DNA of 64,000 nucleotides, taken from Aporrectodea caliginosa. Lineage: Eukaryota; Annelida; Clitellata; Crassiclitellata; Lumbricidae. The stretch spans positions 324,501 through 388,500 of the forward strand of contig JACEVL010000021.1 in the NCBI GenBank assembly GCA_020284085.1, in the 5' to 3' direction. The position numbers and the translations under genes were made by a program. Positions 54,087 to 64,000 of this stretch are shown piece after piece; within the stretch, counting starts at the first letter, position 1; every line of letters begins with the position of its first letter. A model generated the notes under the pieces. It saw nothing but the letters and a program-made list of their open reading frames with translations, made no database searches and was not told the DNA's origin.

Positions 54087-56113
54087 GGGTGTCCCAGAAA
54101 AAACTTTTTGTCGAAAATCTTGGGTCTCACCAGCCACAAAGTTTCCTTTGTAGATGACAATGTTTGTGGAAAATTTTCGATTTTTTCGGATGCTGTTTAG
54201 GGGTCCCCAAAGGGTCCTAACTTTAGTGTTGATTTCTCGCGTAAAATGCTCGTTATTTGCACATGTTTCAATCTAGAATATTGCAAGGCTGTTATGGATG
54301 TCCAGAAAAATGATACATCGCAGAAACCAGCCATTCCTTATTTCCCCCATTATTCTATTCATATATTGTCTAGAAATATTTTTTTACAGAATTTTAATAA
54401 TGTTATCCTGAGGTCCCTCAAAGCCCCCAAACATACCCTACTTAAATTTCCAGAATCCAAGGCGCCCATGCTTGGGTCTTGGAATGTCGGTCCATTGTTG
54501 ATTTACTCTTATTATCAAAAAAAATTAAAGAAGAGTCCGATTTAAATGAAGTTTTTGTGGTTTGTTTAACTCGACGAGAGCTACATCCTGGGAAAAACAT
54601 AGAATTAAATTCAGGGTCATTCAAGGTCATTTCAAGGTCATAAAAACGAAATTTATCAAAAAACAAAGAAAAATTATCAGATCTCGGCAAATAATTTTTG
54701 AAATTGGTTAACTCTTATTTGCTTTCCTCATCATGATAAGGGCTACCTGTGATAGGAAACAAGGATACCAAATGTAAGACGATCGATAGTTATTTTAAGG
54801 ACAAAAAGGTCAAATTCAGAGAAAAATCTGACGAAATTGCCTTAACTCGGTAAAATGTTGCTCTATTTAAGTTATTCTTTTGCCTGTTTGCTCAGAACGA
54901 TCAAACCTACATTCCAGAAGACAGAGTACTAAAAGCCTAACACAATCCAAGGTTATTTCAAAGTCAAAACGTCAAAATCAAATAAATATGATCGTAGATC
55001 AGCCAAATGTTGTTTCGTTTAAGAGGTTCTGAGTTATGGTCATTTGACCTTCATTTTTAAGTTTTGACCTTTAAATGACCTTGGATTGTATTAGTCTTTT
55101 AGTACTCTGTCTTCTAGAAGACTATCACAAAAAAGGTAATTTAAAGGTCAAAACTTAGAAATCAAGGTCAAATGCCCATAACTCTTTAACGAAACAACAT
55201 TTGGCTGATCAACGGTCATATTTCCTTGATTTTGACGTTTTTACCTTGAAATAACCTTGTATTGTGTTAGGCTTTTAGCACTCTGTCTTTCGAATTTAGC
55301 CCTGATCGGTCTGAGCAAACAGGAAAAAGAATAACTTAAATAGAGCAACATTTTACCGAGTTAAGGCAATTTCGTCAGATTTTTCTCTGAACTTGACCTT
55401 TTTGTCCTTAAAATAACTATCGATCGTCTTACATTTGGTATCCTTGTTTCCTATCACAGGTAGCCCTTATCATGATGAGGAAAGCAAATAAGAGTTAACC
55501 AATTTCAAAAATTATTTGCCGAGATCTGATAATTTTTCTTTGTTTTTTGATAAATTTCGTTTTTATGACCTTGAAATGACCTTGAATGACCCTGAATTTA
55601 ATTCTATGTTTTTCCCAGGATGTAGCTCTCGTCGAGTTAAACAAACCACAAAAACTTCATTTAAATCGGACTCTTCTTTAATTTTTTTTGATAATAAGAG
55701 TAAATCAACAATGGACCGACATTCCAAGACCCAAGCATGGGCGCCTTGGATTCTAAAAATTTAAGTAGGGTATGTTTGGTGGCTTTGAGGACCTCAGGAT
55801 AACATATTAAAATTCTGTAAAAAATATTTCTAGACAATATATGAATAGAATAATGAATAAGAAATGGCTGGTTTCTGCGATGTATCATTTTTCTGGACAT
55901 CCCTAACAGCCTTGCAATATTCTAGATTGAAACATGTGCAAATAACTGAGCATTTTACGCAAGAAATCAACACTAAAGTTAGGACCCTTTGGGGGACCCC
56001 TAAACAGCATACGAAAAAATTGAAAATTTTCCACAAACATTGTCATCTACAAAGGAAACTTTGTGGCTGGTGAGACCCAAGATTTTCGACAAAAAGTTTT
56101 TTCTGGGACACCC
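54087..56113. mobile_element. 2,027-bp near-perfect palindromic (fold-back) element, TA-flanked
   Basis: GGGTGTCCCAGAAAAAACTT at 54087 is inverted at the right end, 56113. Both sides are flanked by TA, inside a TGTA microsatellite. The two arms of about 1 kb are almost identical: the same 82-codon frame occurs at 54442-54690 (-) and 55516-55764 (+) with one residue different. The centre lies near 55100. No transposase motif is seen. The arms are rich in AGGTCA words. It is inserted in the hAT element and is therefore younger than it. Confidence 0.9.
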
Positions 56114-56381
56114 TAATGTGTGTATGTGTGTATGTATGTATATATGTACCGGGGTATGTATTCCGAACTTGCTAGTTGCAAGATTTTACATTCACAAAAT
56201 ACTTCCCATCACTGAATCAATCATAGTAAGAAATAAGTATGAATAATAAGGAAACATGTTAAATCACTTAACCACAGTTGCACGTGTAAACTAAATACAA
56301 AACTTAACAAGCTGGCCAAGTTTTGTCCCCCCGAATTGTTTTGCCCCCCTGAAAAACTGAAATGACGTCCCTGACAATCGC

Positions 56382-56908
56382 ATAGGCCTATGGTCCACAC
56401 CATTAAATAATATTACTTATTTTGGTTACTGTTGTTAGACAACTAAAATGCACACTGACGGTATACAGTTTGATTTCTTTTTAAATATGCTTCAAAGTTT
56501 ATGTTTGGTATTATTTGCCCTAAAACCTAAAATACCAGTGCTTTGTTCAACGAAGCGCCCTACTGTAGGCCTACACCTTAGAAATACTATTAAACTCGGA
56601 TGAGAAAATAAAAAAAATGCAAACTATGAAGTAATAGACACAAATAAACAAACTTGATCTAGTTACAATTAACCTGCTCCTGGAAAATCGGATTAGCAAA
56701 AATATTAGGCCTACACATAATCGTACTCCCCTTTATTTCAAGCTTCTCCACAACACTTGCTCGAGTGACAGACGACCTCCACAGCGCCCGGTTGGTCCAA
56801 CATCGTCCGTTGCAGCAACGGTCGCAGTTGCCTTTTCGCGCGCGTTCTTATACAGACAATCGTTGAATTTCCTTCGGTCAACTCCATTAGTGGGGGGCCC
56901 AGACACTC
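56382..56908. other. Spacer between two mobile elements
   Basis: No gene or repeat family recognised. Confidence 0.4.
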
Positions 56909-59900
56909 AGTCATTTCAAGTTGATGTAAAAGTTTCGTTTTCACTACCAATTTGAAGGTAATGGTCTGTAGATCAATATTGGTCCGAGGGTAAGCATTCA
57001 GATTAAAAATGAAACGTGGGGTTCGAAACCCCCTCCATCCTTTGCGAAATATGTGGATTTTACTCCAGTCATTTCATATAGGTGCAAAAGTTTCTTTTTC
57101 AGTACCAATTTCAAAGGTAATGGTCTATAGCTCAATACTGGTCCGAGGGGAAAGCATTCAGATAAAAAATTAAATGTGGGGGTTCGAAAGCCCTCGGTCT
57201 ATGCGAAATATGTAAACTGTTGTAACTATTGATTGGATGGTCCGATCTGAACATGTGTGGTATGTATGGATTCAGAATCAGGAGTGGAGTTGCAAGTGAT
57301 ATTAACATGTATATTGCACATAGAAGCAGTGATGGTGCCAGTGTTGGCGCATATCCACAAAACTAAAAAAGTGTCATAAGAAATAATAAACCGGCTAAAA
57401 CATATTGAACGTACATATAGTTAGGTATTGCATGTTGTTCTTGTCCAGCTACTTCGCACATGTACACTTGCAAAGATGTGTGCATTTCAATTTTGCCTTC
57501 ATGCACTTGCAGAGACAGCAGGTACTTGTGCAAGTGCACTTCACATCCAGGTGGAATACATCCCTGGCGAGGGTCAGCGAGGTCCATATGGGAAGCAGCT
57601 TGCCTTCCTCTTTATTGCACCCATTAGTGGGGTTGTTTGAAGGCATCACGGACCTATGAGCTGTTGTCCATATGCTCGATGTTTGAAATGGAGTGTCGAT
57701 GACAGTTGCAAATTCCTCCATGAGGGATGGCACTTCGTGCATCAACCTGCAGCAGTATCGCTTACCCGTGAACTTGATCCTGTAAATGCGTGAAAGAGGG
57801 CCATTGCTTTGCACGTTGTCGTTCCAAGGTTTGAGGCGATAGTGTTCAAGGAGATCATCCTAGTTGTCTTTCCCACTTTAAAGGAGATCCAGATTTCTGC
57901 AGCAGGATTCAGAGCCTTGATATGATGGAAATAACTCAACAGAATTACGACAACATCCGGTATGAACCATCCCAAGTGACCATGTTTGAAGTTCATATAA
58001 GAGATGTATAAGGACATGAGTGTCTGCTTCTTCATGGTTGCATTGCTCCATTGATGGACTGTTTCCAACATGATGGACTTCATTACCTGCAGTAATGTAC
58101 ACATCTTTTTCATAGCTGAAAGTTGATGCACGAAATGCCACCGCTCATGGAGGAATTTGCAGCTGTCGTCGACACTCCATTTCAAACATCGCCAAGGCTG
58201 AAAGAAGTGGCAGCAAAATTCGTCTGTAGGCTGTACTCCAATGACTCCAACGATGACATTGACGTTGACCTCGTGTCCTCGTCCGAATGAAGGTGTTCTC
58301 ACAGAAGACTAGGGACGTGGAGAGAATTCCCCAACAACCGATCCTTTCGATCAACATCTCAAAAGAAGTGTATTCCAAGCGAGCATATGGACAACAGCTC
58401 ATAGGTCCGTGATGCCTTTGAACAACCAAACTAATCATGGGCGCACGGAAGAGGAAGGCAAGCTGCTTCCCATATGGACCTCGCTGACCCTCGCCAGGGA
58501 TGTATTCCACCTGGATGTGAAGTGCACTTGCACAAGTACCTGCTGTCTCTGCAAGTGCATGAAGGCAAAATTGAAATGCACACATCTTTGCAAGTGTACA
58601 TGTGCGAAGTAGCTGGACAAGAACAACATGCAATACCTAACTATATGTACGTTCAATATGTTTTAGCCGGTTTATTATTTCTTATGACACTTTTTTAGTT
58701 TTGTGGATATGCGCCAACACTGGCACCATCACTGCTTCTATGTGCAATATACATGTTAATATCACTTGCAACTCCACTCCTGATTCTGAATCCATACATA
58801 CCACACATGTTCAGATCGGACCATCCAATCAATAGTTACAACAGTTTACATAGTTCGCATAGACCGGGGGCTTTCGAACCCCCACGCTTAATTTTTTATC
58901 TGAATGCTTTCCCCTCGGACCAGTATTGAGCTATAGACCATTACTTTGAAATTGGTACTGAAAAAGAAACTTTTGCACCTATATGAAATGACTGGAGTAA
59001 AATCCACATATTTCGCAAAGGATGGAGGGGGTTTTCAGACCCCACGCTTCATTTTTTAATCTGAATGCTTTCCCTCGGACCAATATTGATCTAGAGACCA
59101 TTACCTTCAAATTGGTACTGAAAAAAGAAACTTATGCATCTACTGGAAATGACTGGAGTAAAATACGCATATTTCGCATAGGCCGGAAAAGTGATTTAGA
59201 ACCCCCACGCTTTTATATGCAATACACGCTTTTATGTGCAATATGCATGTTAATATCACTTGCAACTCATGATTCTGAATCCATGCATACCAAACATGTT
59301 CAGATCGGACCATCCAATCAAAAGTTACAACAGTTTACATATTTCGCATAGGACGGGGGATTTCGAATCTCCACGCTTTATTTTTGTATCTGAATGCTTT
59401 CCCCTCGGACCAGTATTGAGCTATAGACCATTACCTTGAAATTGGTACTGAAAAAGAAACTTTTGCACCTATATGAAATGACTGGAGTAAAATCCACATA
59501 TTTCGCAAAGGACGGAGGGGGTTTCGAACCCCACGCTTCATTTGTTAATCTGAATGCTTTCCCCTTGGACCAATATTGATCGAGAGACCATTACCTTCAA
59601 ATTGGTACTGAAAAAACAAAACTTATGCATCTACTGGAAATGACTGGAGCAAAATACACATATTTCGCATAGGCTGGATGGGTTTTCGAGCCCCCCCACG
59701 CTTCTTTTTTTATCCGAGTACTTTCCCCTCGGACCAATATTGGTCTATAGACCATTACCTTCAAATTGGTACTGAAAAAGAAACTTTTGCATCTATTTGA
59801 AATGACTGGAGAAAATACACACATTTCCCATAGGCCAGTGGGGGTTTTCGAACCACCCACACTTAATTTTTTTATCTGCATGCTTTCCCCTCGGACGAAT

Positions 59901-59979
59901 ATTGATCTACAGAGTACAGACCATTACTTTCAAATTGGTAGTGAAAACGAAACTTTTACATCAACTTGAAATGACTGAA
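56909..59979. mobile_element. Fold-back element with 160-bp subterminal tandem repeats and an internal gene fragment
   Basis: The left end CAGTCATTTCAAGTTGATG (56909) is inverted at the right end (about 59960-59979). The arms 56909-57610 and 58455-59979 are inverted copies. The right arm has about six subrepeats of roughly 160 bp and the left arm about two. The subrepeats are marked by TGAATGCTTTCCCCTCGGAC and AAATTGGTACTGAAAAAGAA. The ends have a hAT-like CAG...CTG form, but the adjacent 8-mers differ. Confidence 0.8.
57430..58302 (-). pseudogene. Internal coding fragment of a repetitive invertebrate gene family
   Basis: The - strand has MEQCNHEEADTHVLIHLLYE, then in another frame DVVVILLSYFHHI, EIWISFKVGKTTR and CKAMALFHAFTG. 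The cysteine-rich end follows at 57600-57449: KCTCTSTCCLCKCMKAKLKC followed by THLCKCTCAK. The CNHEEADT / DxDVVVL / FHAFTG triad followed by a C-x-C-rich tail recurs in many multi-copy genes of marine invertebrates; I recognise the pattern but not a named function. The right arm carries a second copy of the Cys-rich end on the + strand (58460-58612). Confidence 0.55.
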
Positions 59980-60330
59980 GAAAATGCACAGGCACGTTCC
60001 TCCACTACGTACATATTCGTTCGCTGCTATCAACTGAAGACCAGCACGAGAGTCAAAGTCCAAACGCGAGAGAGCCCTAGCTGTACGTGTCTGTGCTGAC
60101 TGTGCACACACTGTCGTGTATATGTTTTCCCCCGGCTTCTACTTATCTACGCTGCAAATTAAGCCTTCGCGTGCCTTTCCCCTCCCCCCTTCGTATACTA
60201 TCAACATCTAAACAGCTGCGCCAACATACCGACAGCTGTAGGCTATTGGGAAACCCTATATCGTCTCTCTCTCTCTGACTCAGTAACTCGCCTATATACT
60301 TGCAGAAGCCAGCACCAGGTCCCGTCTGTA

Positions 60331-60445
60331 TCTGGGGCACGGTGGCCGATTGGTTAGAGCGCTCGGTCTGTAACGCGGAGAGTACGGGTTTGAGACTCAC
60401 CCGAGACAGTTTCTGTAGAAATTTTGAGTAAGTCCTTAGCCCACA
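60331..60445 (+). mobile_element. tRNA-derived SINE head
   Basis: A box A-like TGGCCGATTGGTTAGAGCG and a box B-like GGGTTTGAGACTC lie about 40 bases apart, within a tRNA-like segment that lacks a closed acceptor stem. It is followed by an unrelated body. Confidence 0.62.
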
Positions 60446-60537
60446 ATGGCCTTGCAATAGCCTATACAACCTAATTGTATCTACGACACCGTCGTGTGTG
60501 CACTTCTGAGCTTTGGAAGGAGGGCAATATCAAAGTA

Positions 60538-60617
60538 CAGTTGTATTGTAGTTGTATTGTATTGTGTTGTATTGTATTGTGTTGTATTGTATTGTATTGT
60601 ATTGTATTGTATTGTAT
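60538..60617 (+). repeat. (GTATT)n microsatellite
   Basis: TTGTATTGTATTG pentanucleotide units with occasional GTGTT variants. Confidence 0.93.
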
Positions 60618-60759
60618 AACTGTGTCTACGTCTCTGTCGCACACAGTATCGGCGCGTGTCGTCGACTGGAGGGCCTTCATATGAGTTAGAAAACTATTGA
60701 CGCTTACTTCGGCCTATCGCCTTTCGGCAACTGGATGCGAACGAGGCAAACTAAATAAT

Positions 60760-61215
60760 AGTCAGTTGAACTCAGTTCAGACTGTTCAGTTAGAATTAAA
60801 TAAGTCAGAATTAACCCATAAATTATTAAGTCAGTACGAAATAATTAAGTCGGAAGTCAAATCATAAGATGTCAAGTAGGCTAATATAGTCATTTAAGTT
60901 ACAATTAAGTCAGAATTAGGGCAGAAATAAGTCAATCAGAATTAGCCTAACTAAGTCAGAATTAAGTCAAATCAGAAATGAAGTCAATTAGGCTAAGTAA
61001 TAGTCATTTTAGCATCGATGTATAGGCTTATACGTCGATGCATTTTAGTCAGATTTAAGTCATAAATAGCCTAAGTAATTCAGAATTAATTAAATGAGAA
61101 TAAGGCCTAATGTCACAATTAAGTCACGTCAGAAGTCAAGTCAGAATAGACAAATCAGAATATTCAAATCAGTAAGCCAATTAAGTCACGGTTAAGTCAA
61201 AGCAGATAAAGTCAG
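60760..61215 (+). repeat. Degenerate AAGTCAGAATT-type satellite
   Basis: Many diverged copies of a 10-16 bp word TTAAGTCAGAA / AAGTCAAATCAG in one orientation over about 450 bp. No coding capacity. Confidence 0.85.
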
Positions 61216-61366
61216 AGGAAATCGGATCGATCGATTTGAAAATTATAGGATATATATATATAATTATATATATATATACTTATGGGCACACATAGTCCTA
61301 CGTACAGTCCTACACATATCGTTACCACACAATTAGGGGTAATATTGTACGTGCATTAGGGTTCCT
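61216..61366. other. AT-rich spacer with (TA)n
   Basis: Short TATATA runs at 61250-61280. Nothing else is seen. Confidence 0.5.
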
Positions 61367-61845
61367 TTAGGGCAGAGGAAAATCCGCCGAAGCCCAGGTC
61401 ATACCCAAAACGCCCATTTGGGGAACGACTGGGGCCAATATCCAGTGCTGACTGGGAGAGGTATTACCAAAGTCGACCCTAGAACAGATCAGAGAATGGA
61501 CCAGGGAAGCGACTGGCGGCTGACGCGGAGTTGACGCAAGTGGTAACGGAATGAACAGAGAAACGTTTTTTATATGGTCAGTCAAAGAGAGTACTGAGTC
61601 CAAAACGATTTAGGCCTAGAGGTCACTGAATGAGGAAGGGAAATGAACTGAGTATTGTCCAAATTGAGGAGAAGCGGATTTGAGGACGTCCAGGTCCGTG
61701 GTGGCCTCCAAATCCGCTCGAGGTCGCCGATCCTGTGAGTGAAGGTTTGCATGTGATCGGAATAACCTACTTTCACAGCTAACCATCTATCTGATGGCGA
61801 TCTGAAGCTTCTGACTCTAGCCCTATGAATCACATTCATCACTAT
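61367..61845 (-). mobile_element. L2-like LINE RT fragment, decayed
   Basis: The - strand frames read LLLNLDNTQFISLPHSVTS, then MDSVLSLTDHIKNVS and LVHSLICSRVDFGN. These correspond to the L2/CR1 RT blocks 'NPDKTE', 'FDSxLSFxxHI' and 'LVHALVxSRLDYCN', in two frames. It is an inactive fragment. Confidence 0.75.
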
Positions 61846-62199
61846 TGATTAGTGGCCTTTGATAAATTATACAATTACAAAATCAGATAATTCAAATTTA
61901 ATGGATCAGTCTTTGCGAAACAACCTCTACTGGTCAACACCTTTTACTAAAAAAGTTAAGTGTCGTACAGCGTAATGCAATATATGAAATTATAACTAGG
62001 ATCTACAATGTAGAGCTCTCTACACTTTGTCGTCCAAGAAGTTGTCAGATTGTATCAGTCTCTACTAGATTTGCCTCATGATTTAACCATCGCGCCGCAA
62101 CCTGTAGGCTATTCGGACGACATATTCCGCAACCTAGGCCTTCTACAAAGTATCTTAAGAAGTGAAAGTGAAAGAGAAGTCAGCCAGCCCCGGTTAAGT
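61846..62199. other. Spacer between LINE fragments
   Basis: No recognised feature. Confidence 0.4.
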
Positions 62200-63530
62200 A
62201 CACTGAGTACCTTAAATCCCCGGTTCCAAACTCCATTTATTTTAACCCTATTACACCTGGTGAAGTTAGTAGTGCTATTGAATCCTTAGACCCATCTAAA
62301 AGCTCAGGTCCGGTAGGTTTCTCTATAAAAGTACTTAAGACTTGCTCCTTGGAAATCTCTACAGCCCTAACTAATATCTTTAATAATTCTTTATCTGCAG
62401 GGATATTCCCCAACAAATTAAAAATTGCACAGATAGTCCCTGCTTTTAAAGCCGGGGATAAATTCCAGGTGTGCAATTATCGACCGATTTCTGTACTGTC
62501 TCCACTGTCTAAGATTTTTGAAAAGTTAGCTTATGTCAGGCTATTGTCGTTTATCTCTAAAAATAAAGTATTAGGTGATGAACAGTTTGGTTTCCGAAGT
62601 AAACTTTCTACCTATATAGCTCTTCTTGAACTCACTGATAGGATAAGTAAATCTATTGATGCACGTAAACTAACAGTTGGTATATTCCTGGATCTAGCTA
62701 AAGCTTTCGATACTGTAAATCACAAAATACTGTTAGATAAATTACAATACTACGGAATTAGAGGTACACCCCTAAAATGGTTTGCCGATTACCTGACTGA
62801 TAGAAAGCAATATGTTGTGATCAATAAAAACTACTCCAGCATGCTCACAGTCAAGTGTGGAGTCCCCAGGGGGTCTGTTTTGGGTCCTTTATTGTTTATC
62901 CTGTAGGTTAATGATTTGCAGAGCGCTTCATCATTAAAGCTAATTATGTTTGCTGACGATACTAATATCTTTGCCACAGGAACTGATCACCCTAAACTAA
63001 CCAATACCATTAATGATGAATTAGCTACAATTATAAACCATTGGTTTTCTGCAAATTTATTATCGCTCAACCTTCAAAAGTCCAATTATATGATCTTTGG
63101 TAATAGGAAGAAATATGATGTTGGTTATGAAATATCTGTCAACAATGTTAAATTACCCTGTGTCCATGAAACGAAATTCCTTGGAGTAATTATCAATGAT
63201 AGGCTTAAATGGAATAACCACATAGATATGATTGCAACAAAGATATCTAAAGTCGTTGGCATTTTGAGAAGGGCTAGTTGTGTTCGGGCGTTGGATAGCT
63301 TAAAGCTCTTATACCATACACTTTTGAAACCATACCTAACCTATTGTTGTATAGTCTGGGCCTCGCCCCTTGAAATGCCTGGTTTGGAACGCATACTTAA
63401 ACTCCAGAAGAGGGCAGTTCGGACTATCTCTGGATCTCCATACAGGGAGCATTCAACTCCTCTCTTTGCCCAACTTGGCATCTTAAGACCATAATTATTT
63501 GAATAAAGAAATTCAATACTATTAGAATTA
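62200..63530 (+). mobile_element. L2/CR1-like LINE reverse transcriptase, 5'-truncated, one in-frame stop
   Basis: From about 62244 the frame reads NPITPGEVSSAIESLDPSKS, then VPAFKAGDKFQVCNYRPISV, LDLAKAFDTVNHKILLDKL (motif A) and GVPRGSVLGPLLFIL. A TAG at 62904-62906 interrupts what is normally a (Y/Q)xNDL block. It resumes with VNDLQSASSLKLIMFADDTN (FADD motif C) to LFAQLGILRP at 63494. A frameshift near 62240 precedes it. It belongs to the same broad clade as the 21-24 kb LINE but is clearly a different family. Endonuclease and C-terminus are absent. Confidence 0.9.
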
Positions 63531-64000
63531 ATTTTCCGCATGTTTATTCTAAGTTTCTTTAGAATTTTCTGCCACTGTTGTTTTGCTACTTGGGTTTGAT
63601 GGTCTCATATAATGGCGACAGCTCTATCTGTTGAAGACTTTGATATACATAACCAGCAAGGTAGGTTTTTGCATTAGCTGTGGTTTTGTAATGCATTCTG
63701 TTCGGTTGGTCACAAACTGTGGCGTGTCTCCAAAAATGCTGTGGGTGTCGTAGAATGTTCATCGAGCAAATATATAAATTACATAGCAGTAGTTTGGCGC
63801 GAAACCCCATAACACAACTACTGATTGTGGTTGATATCTTTATTGTAACAGCAGCAGGAAACAAATTACAAAATAAACACATTTTATACAACTGAACAGC
63901 AAGGCCACTGCACAAGTGGAGTCAAAAGGAAGCTATTGCTTATGGGCATTGACGCCAGCTTTTCCATAGTCAGTGGCACAATTTTACATTGTTGACACTT
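63531..64000. other. Window end, nothing recognised
   Basis: No gene, RNA or repeat family recognised. Confidence 0.4.

Larger units (their letters stand above)
52463..56373 (+). mobile_element. hAT transposon with 8-bp TSD, carrying a nested palindrome
   Basis: The terminal inverted repeats CAGGGACGTCATTT (52463) and AAATGACGTCCCTG (ending 56373) are flanked by exact 8-bp duplications ACAATCGC (52455-52462 and 56374-56381). CAGGG...CCCTG ends with an 8-bp target duplication define the hAT superfamily. The subterminal regions are rich in C/G runs (CCGCCCCCCTG). The transposase survives only as a broken C-terminal remnant. Removing the nested palindrome leaves about 1.9 kb. Confidence 0.92.

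Noticed and set aside
54442..54690. 82-codon conserved frame, also at 55516-55764
   Set aside because: The identity of the two copies is explained by the palindrome; the frame runs through AGGTCA repeat sequence and has no domain.
59597..59969. Short frames with 'GGSKTP' and 'FSPVISNRCKS' words repeated
   Set aside because: They are translations of the 160-bp subterminal repeats of the fold-back element.

Overview
This is eukaryotic, intron-rich, transposon-laden DNA from an animal. The genes and repeats fit a marine invertebrate, most likely a deuterostome such as an echinoderm, hemichordate or cephalochordate. The reasons are a PGRP gene, a Mab-21/cGAS-like gene, multi-exon Ig receptors with phase-1 exons, many L2/CR1-like, hAT, mariner and Ty3/gypsy remnants, and a recurrent TAGGCCTA motif. 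The species cannot be fixed from the sequence alone.

Four host genes can be supported. (1) A + strand receptor gene, about 1859-12275, was assembled by splice sites. Its exons are Ig, then plexin-like IPT/TIG exons, then a transmembrane exon, then a short tail with four YxxL/I motifs. All nine exons join in compatible phases (1-1, 1-2, 2-2, 2-0, 0-0, 0-0, 0-1, 1-1, 1-stop). One exon carries a frameshift. (2) A second + strand gene starts at 15127, 158 bases downstream of a TATA-like box. It has a signal-peptide exon, two Ig exons and a Ser/Thr-rich stalk exon at 24850-24924, all phase 1. Its 3' end is not resolved. (3) Two + strand exons (29484-29689 and 30547-30678) encode the C-terminal half of a peptidoglycan recognition protein. 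(4) A - strand Mab-21/cGAS-like gene (about 48622-46246) has lost its 3' end at a junction with a Ty3/gypsy element.

The remainder is mostly mobile DNA. 1-300: possible piggyBac-type tail. 465-818: LINE RT fragment. 6470-8130: ZBED-type hAT remnant in gene 1. 13800-14510: L2-like 3' end. 17300-18800: mariner-like element with a nested MITE. 20863-24520: near-complete L2/CR1-like LINE, antisense in gene 2. 25541-26335: nested inverted repeats with a perfect 36-bp hairpin. 27664-28395: gypsy RT/RNase H fragment. 31833-32232: MITE with internal tandem repeats. 34528-39028: DNA element with 16-bp TIRs and nested LINE 3' ends. 39397-46250: gypsy gag-pol. 49270-50091: TA-flanked TIR element. 52463-56373: hAT element with an 8-bp target duplication and a nested 2-kb palindrome. 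56909-59979: fold-back element with 160-bp subrepeats. 61367-63530: two further LINE fragments.

Taken together, the window holds two Ig receptors, a PGRP and a cGAS-like gene within about 47 kb. All are families tied to innate recognition. Gene 1 is the most novel: it pairs plexin-type extracellular modules and an Ig domain with an ITAM/ITIM-like tail and has no plexin GAP domain.
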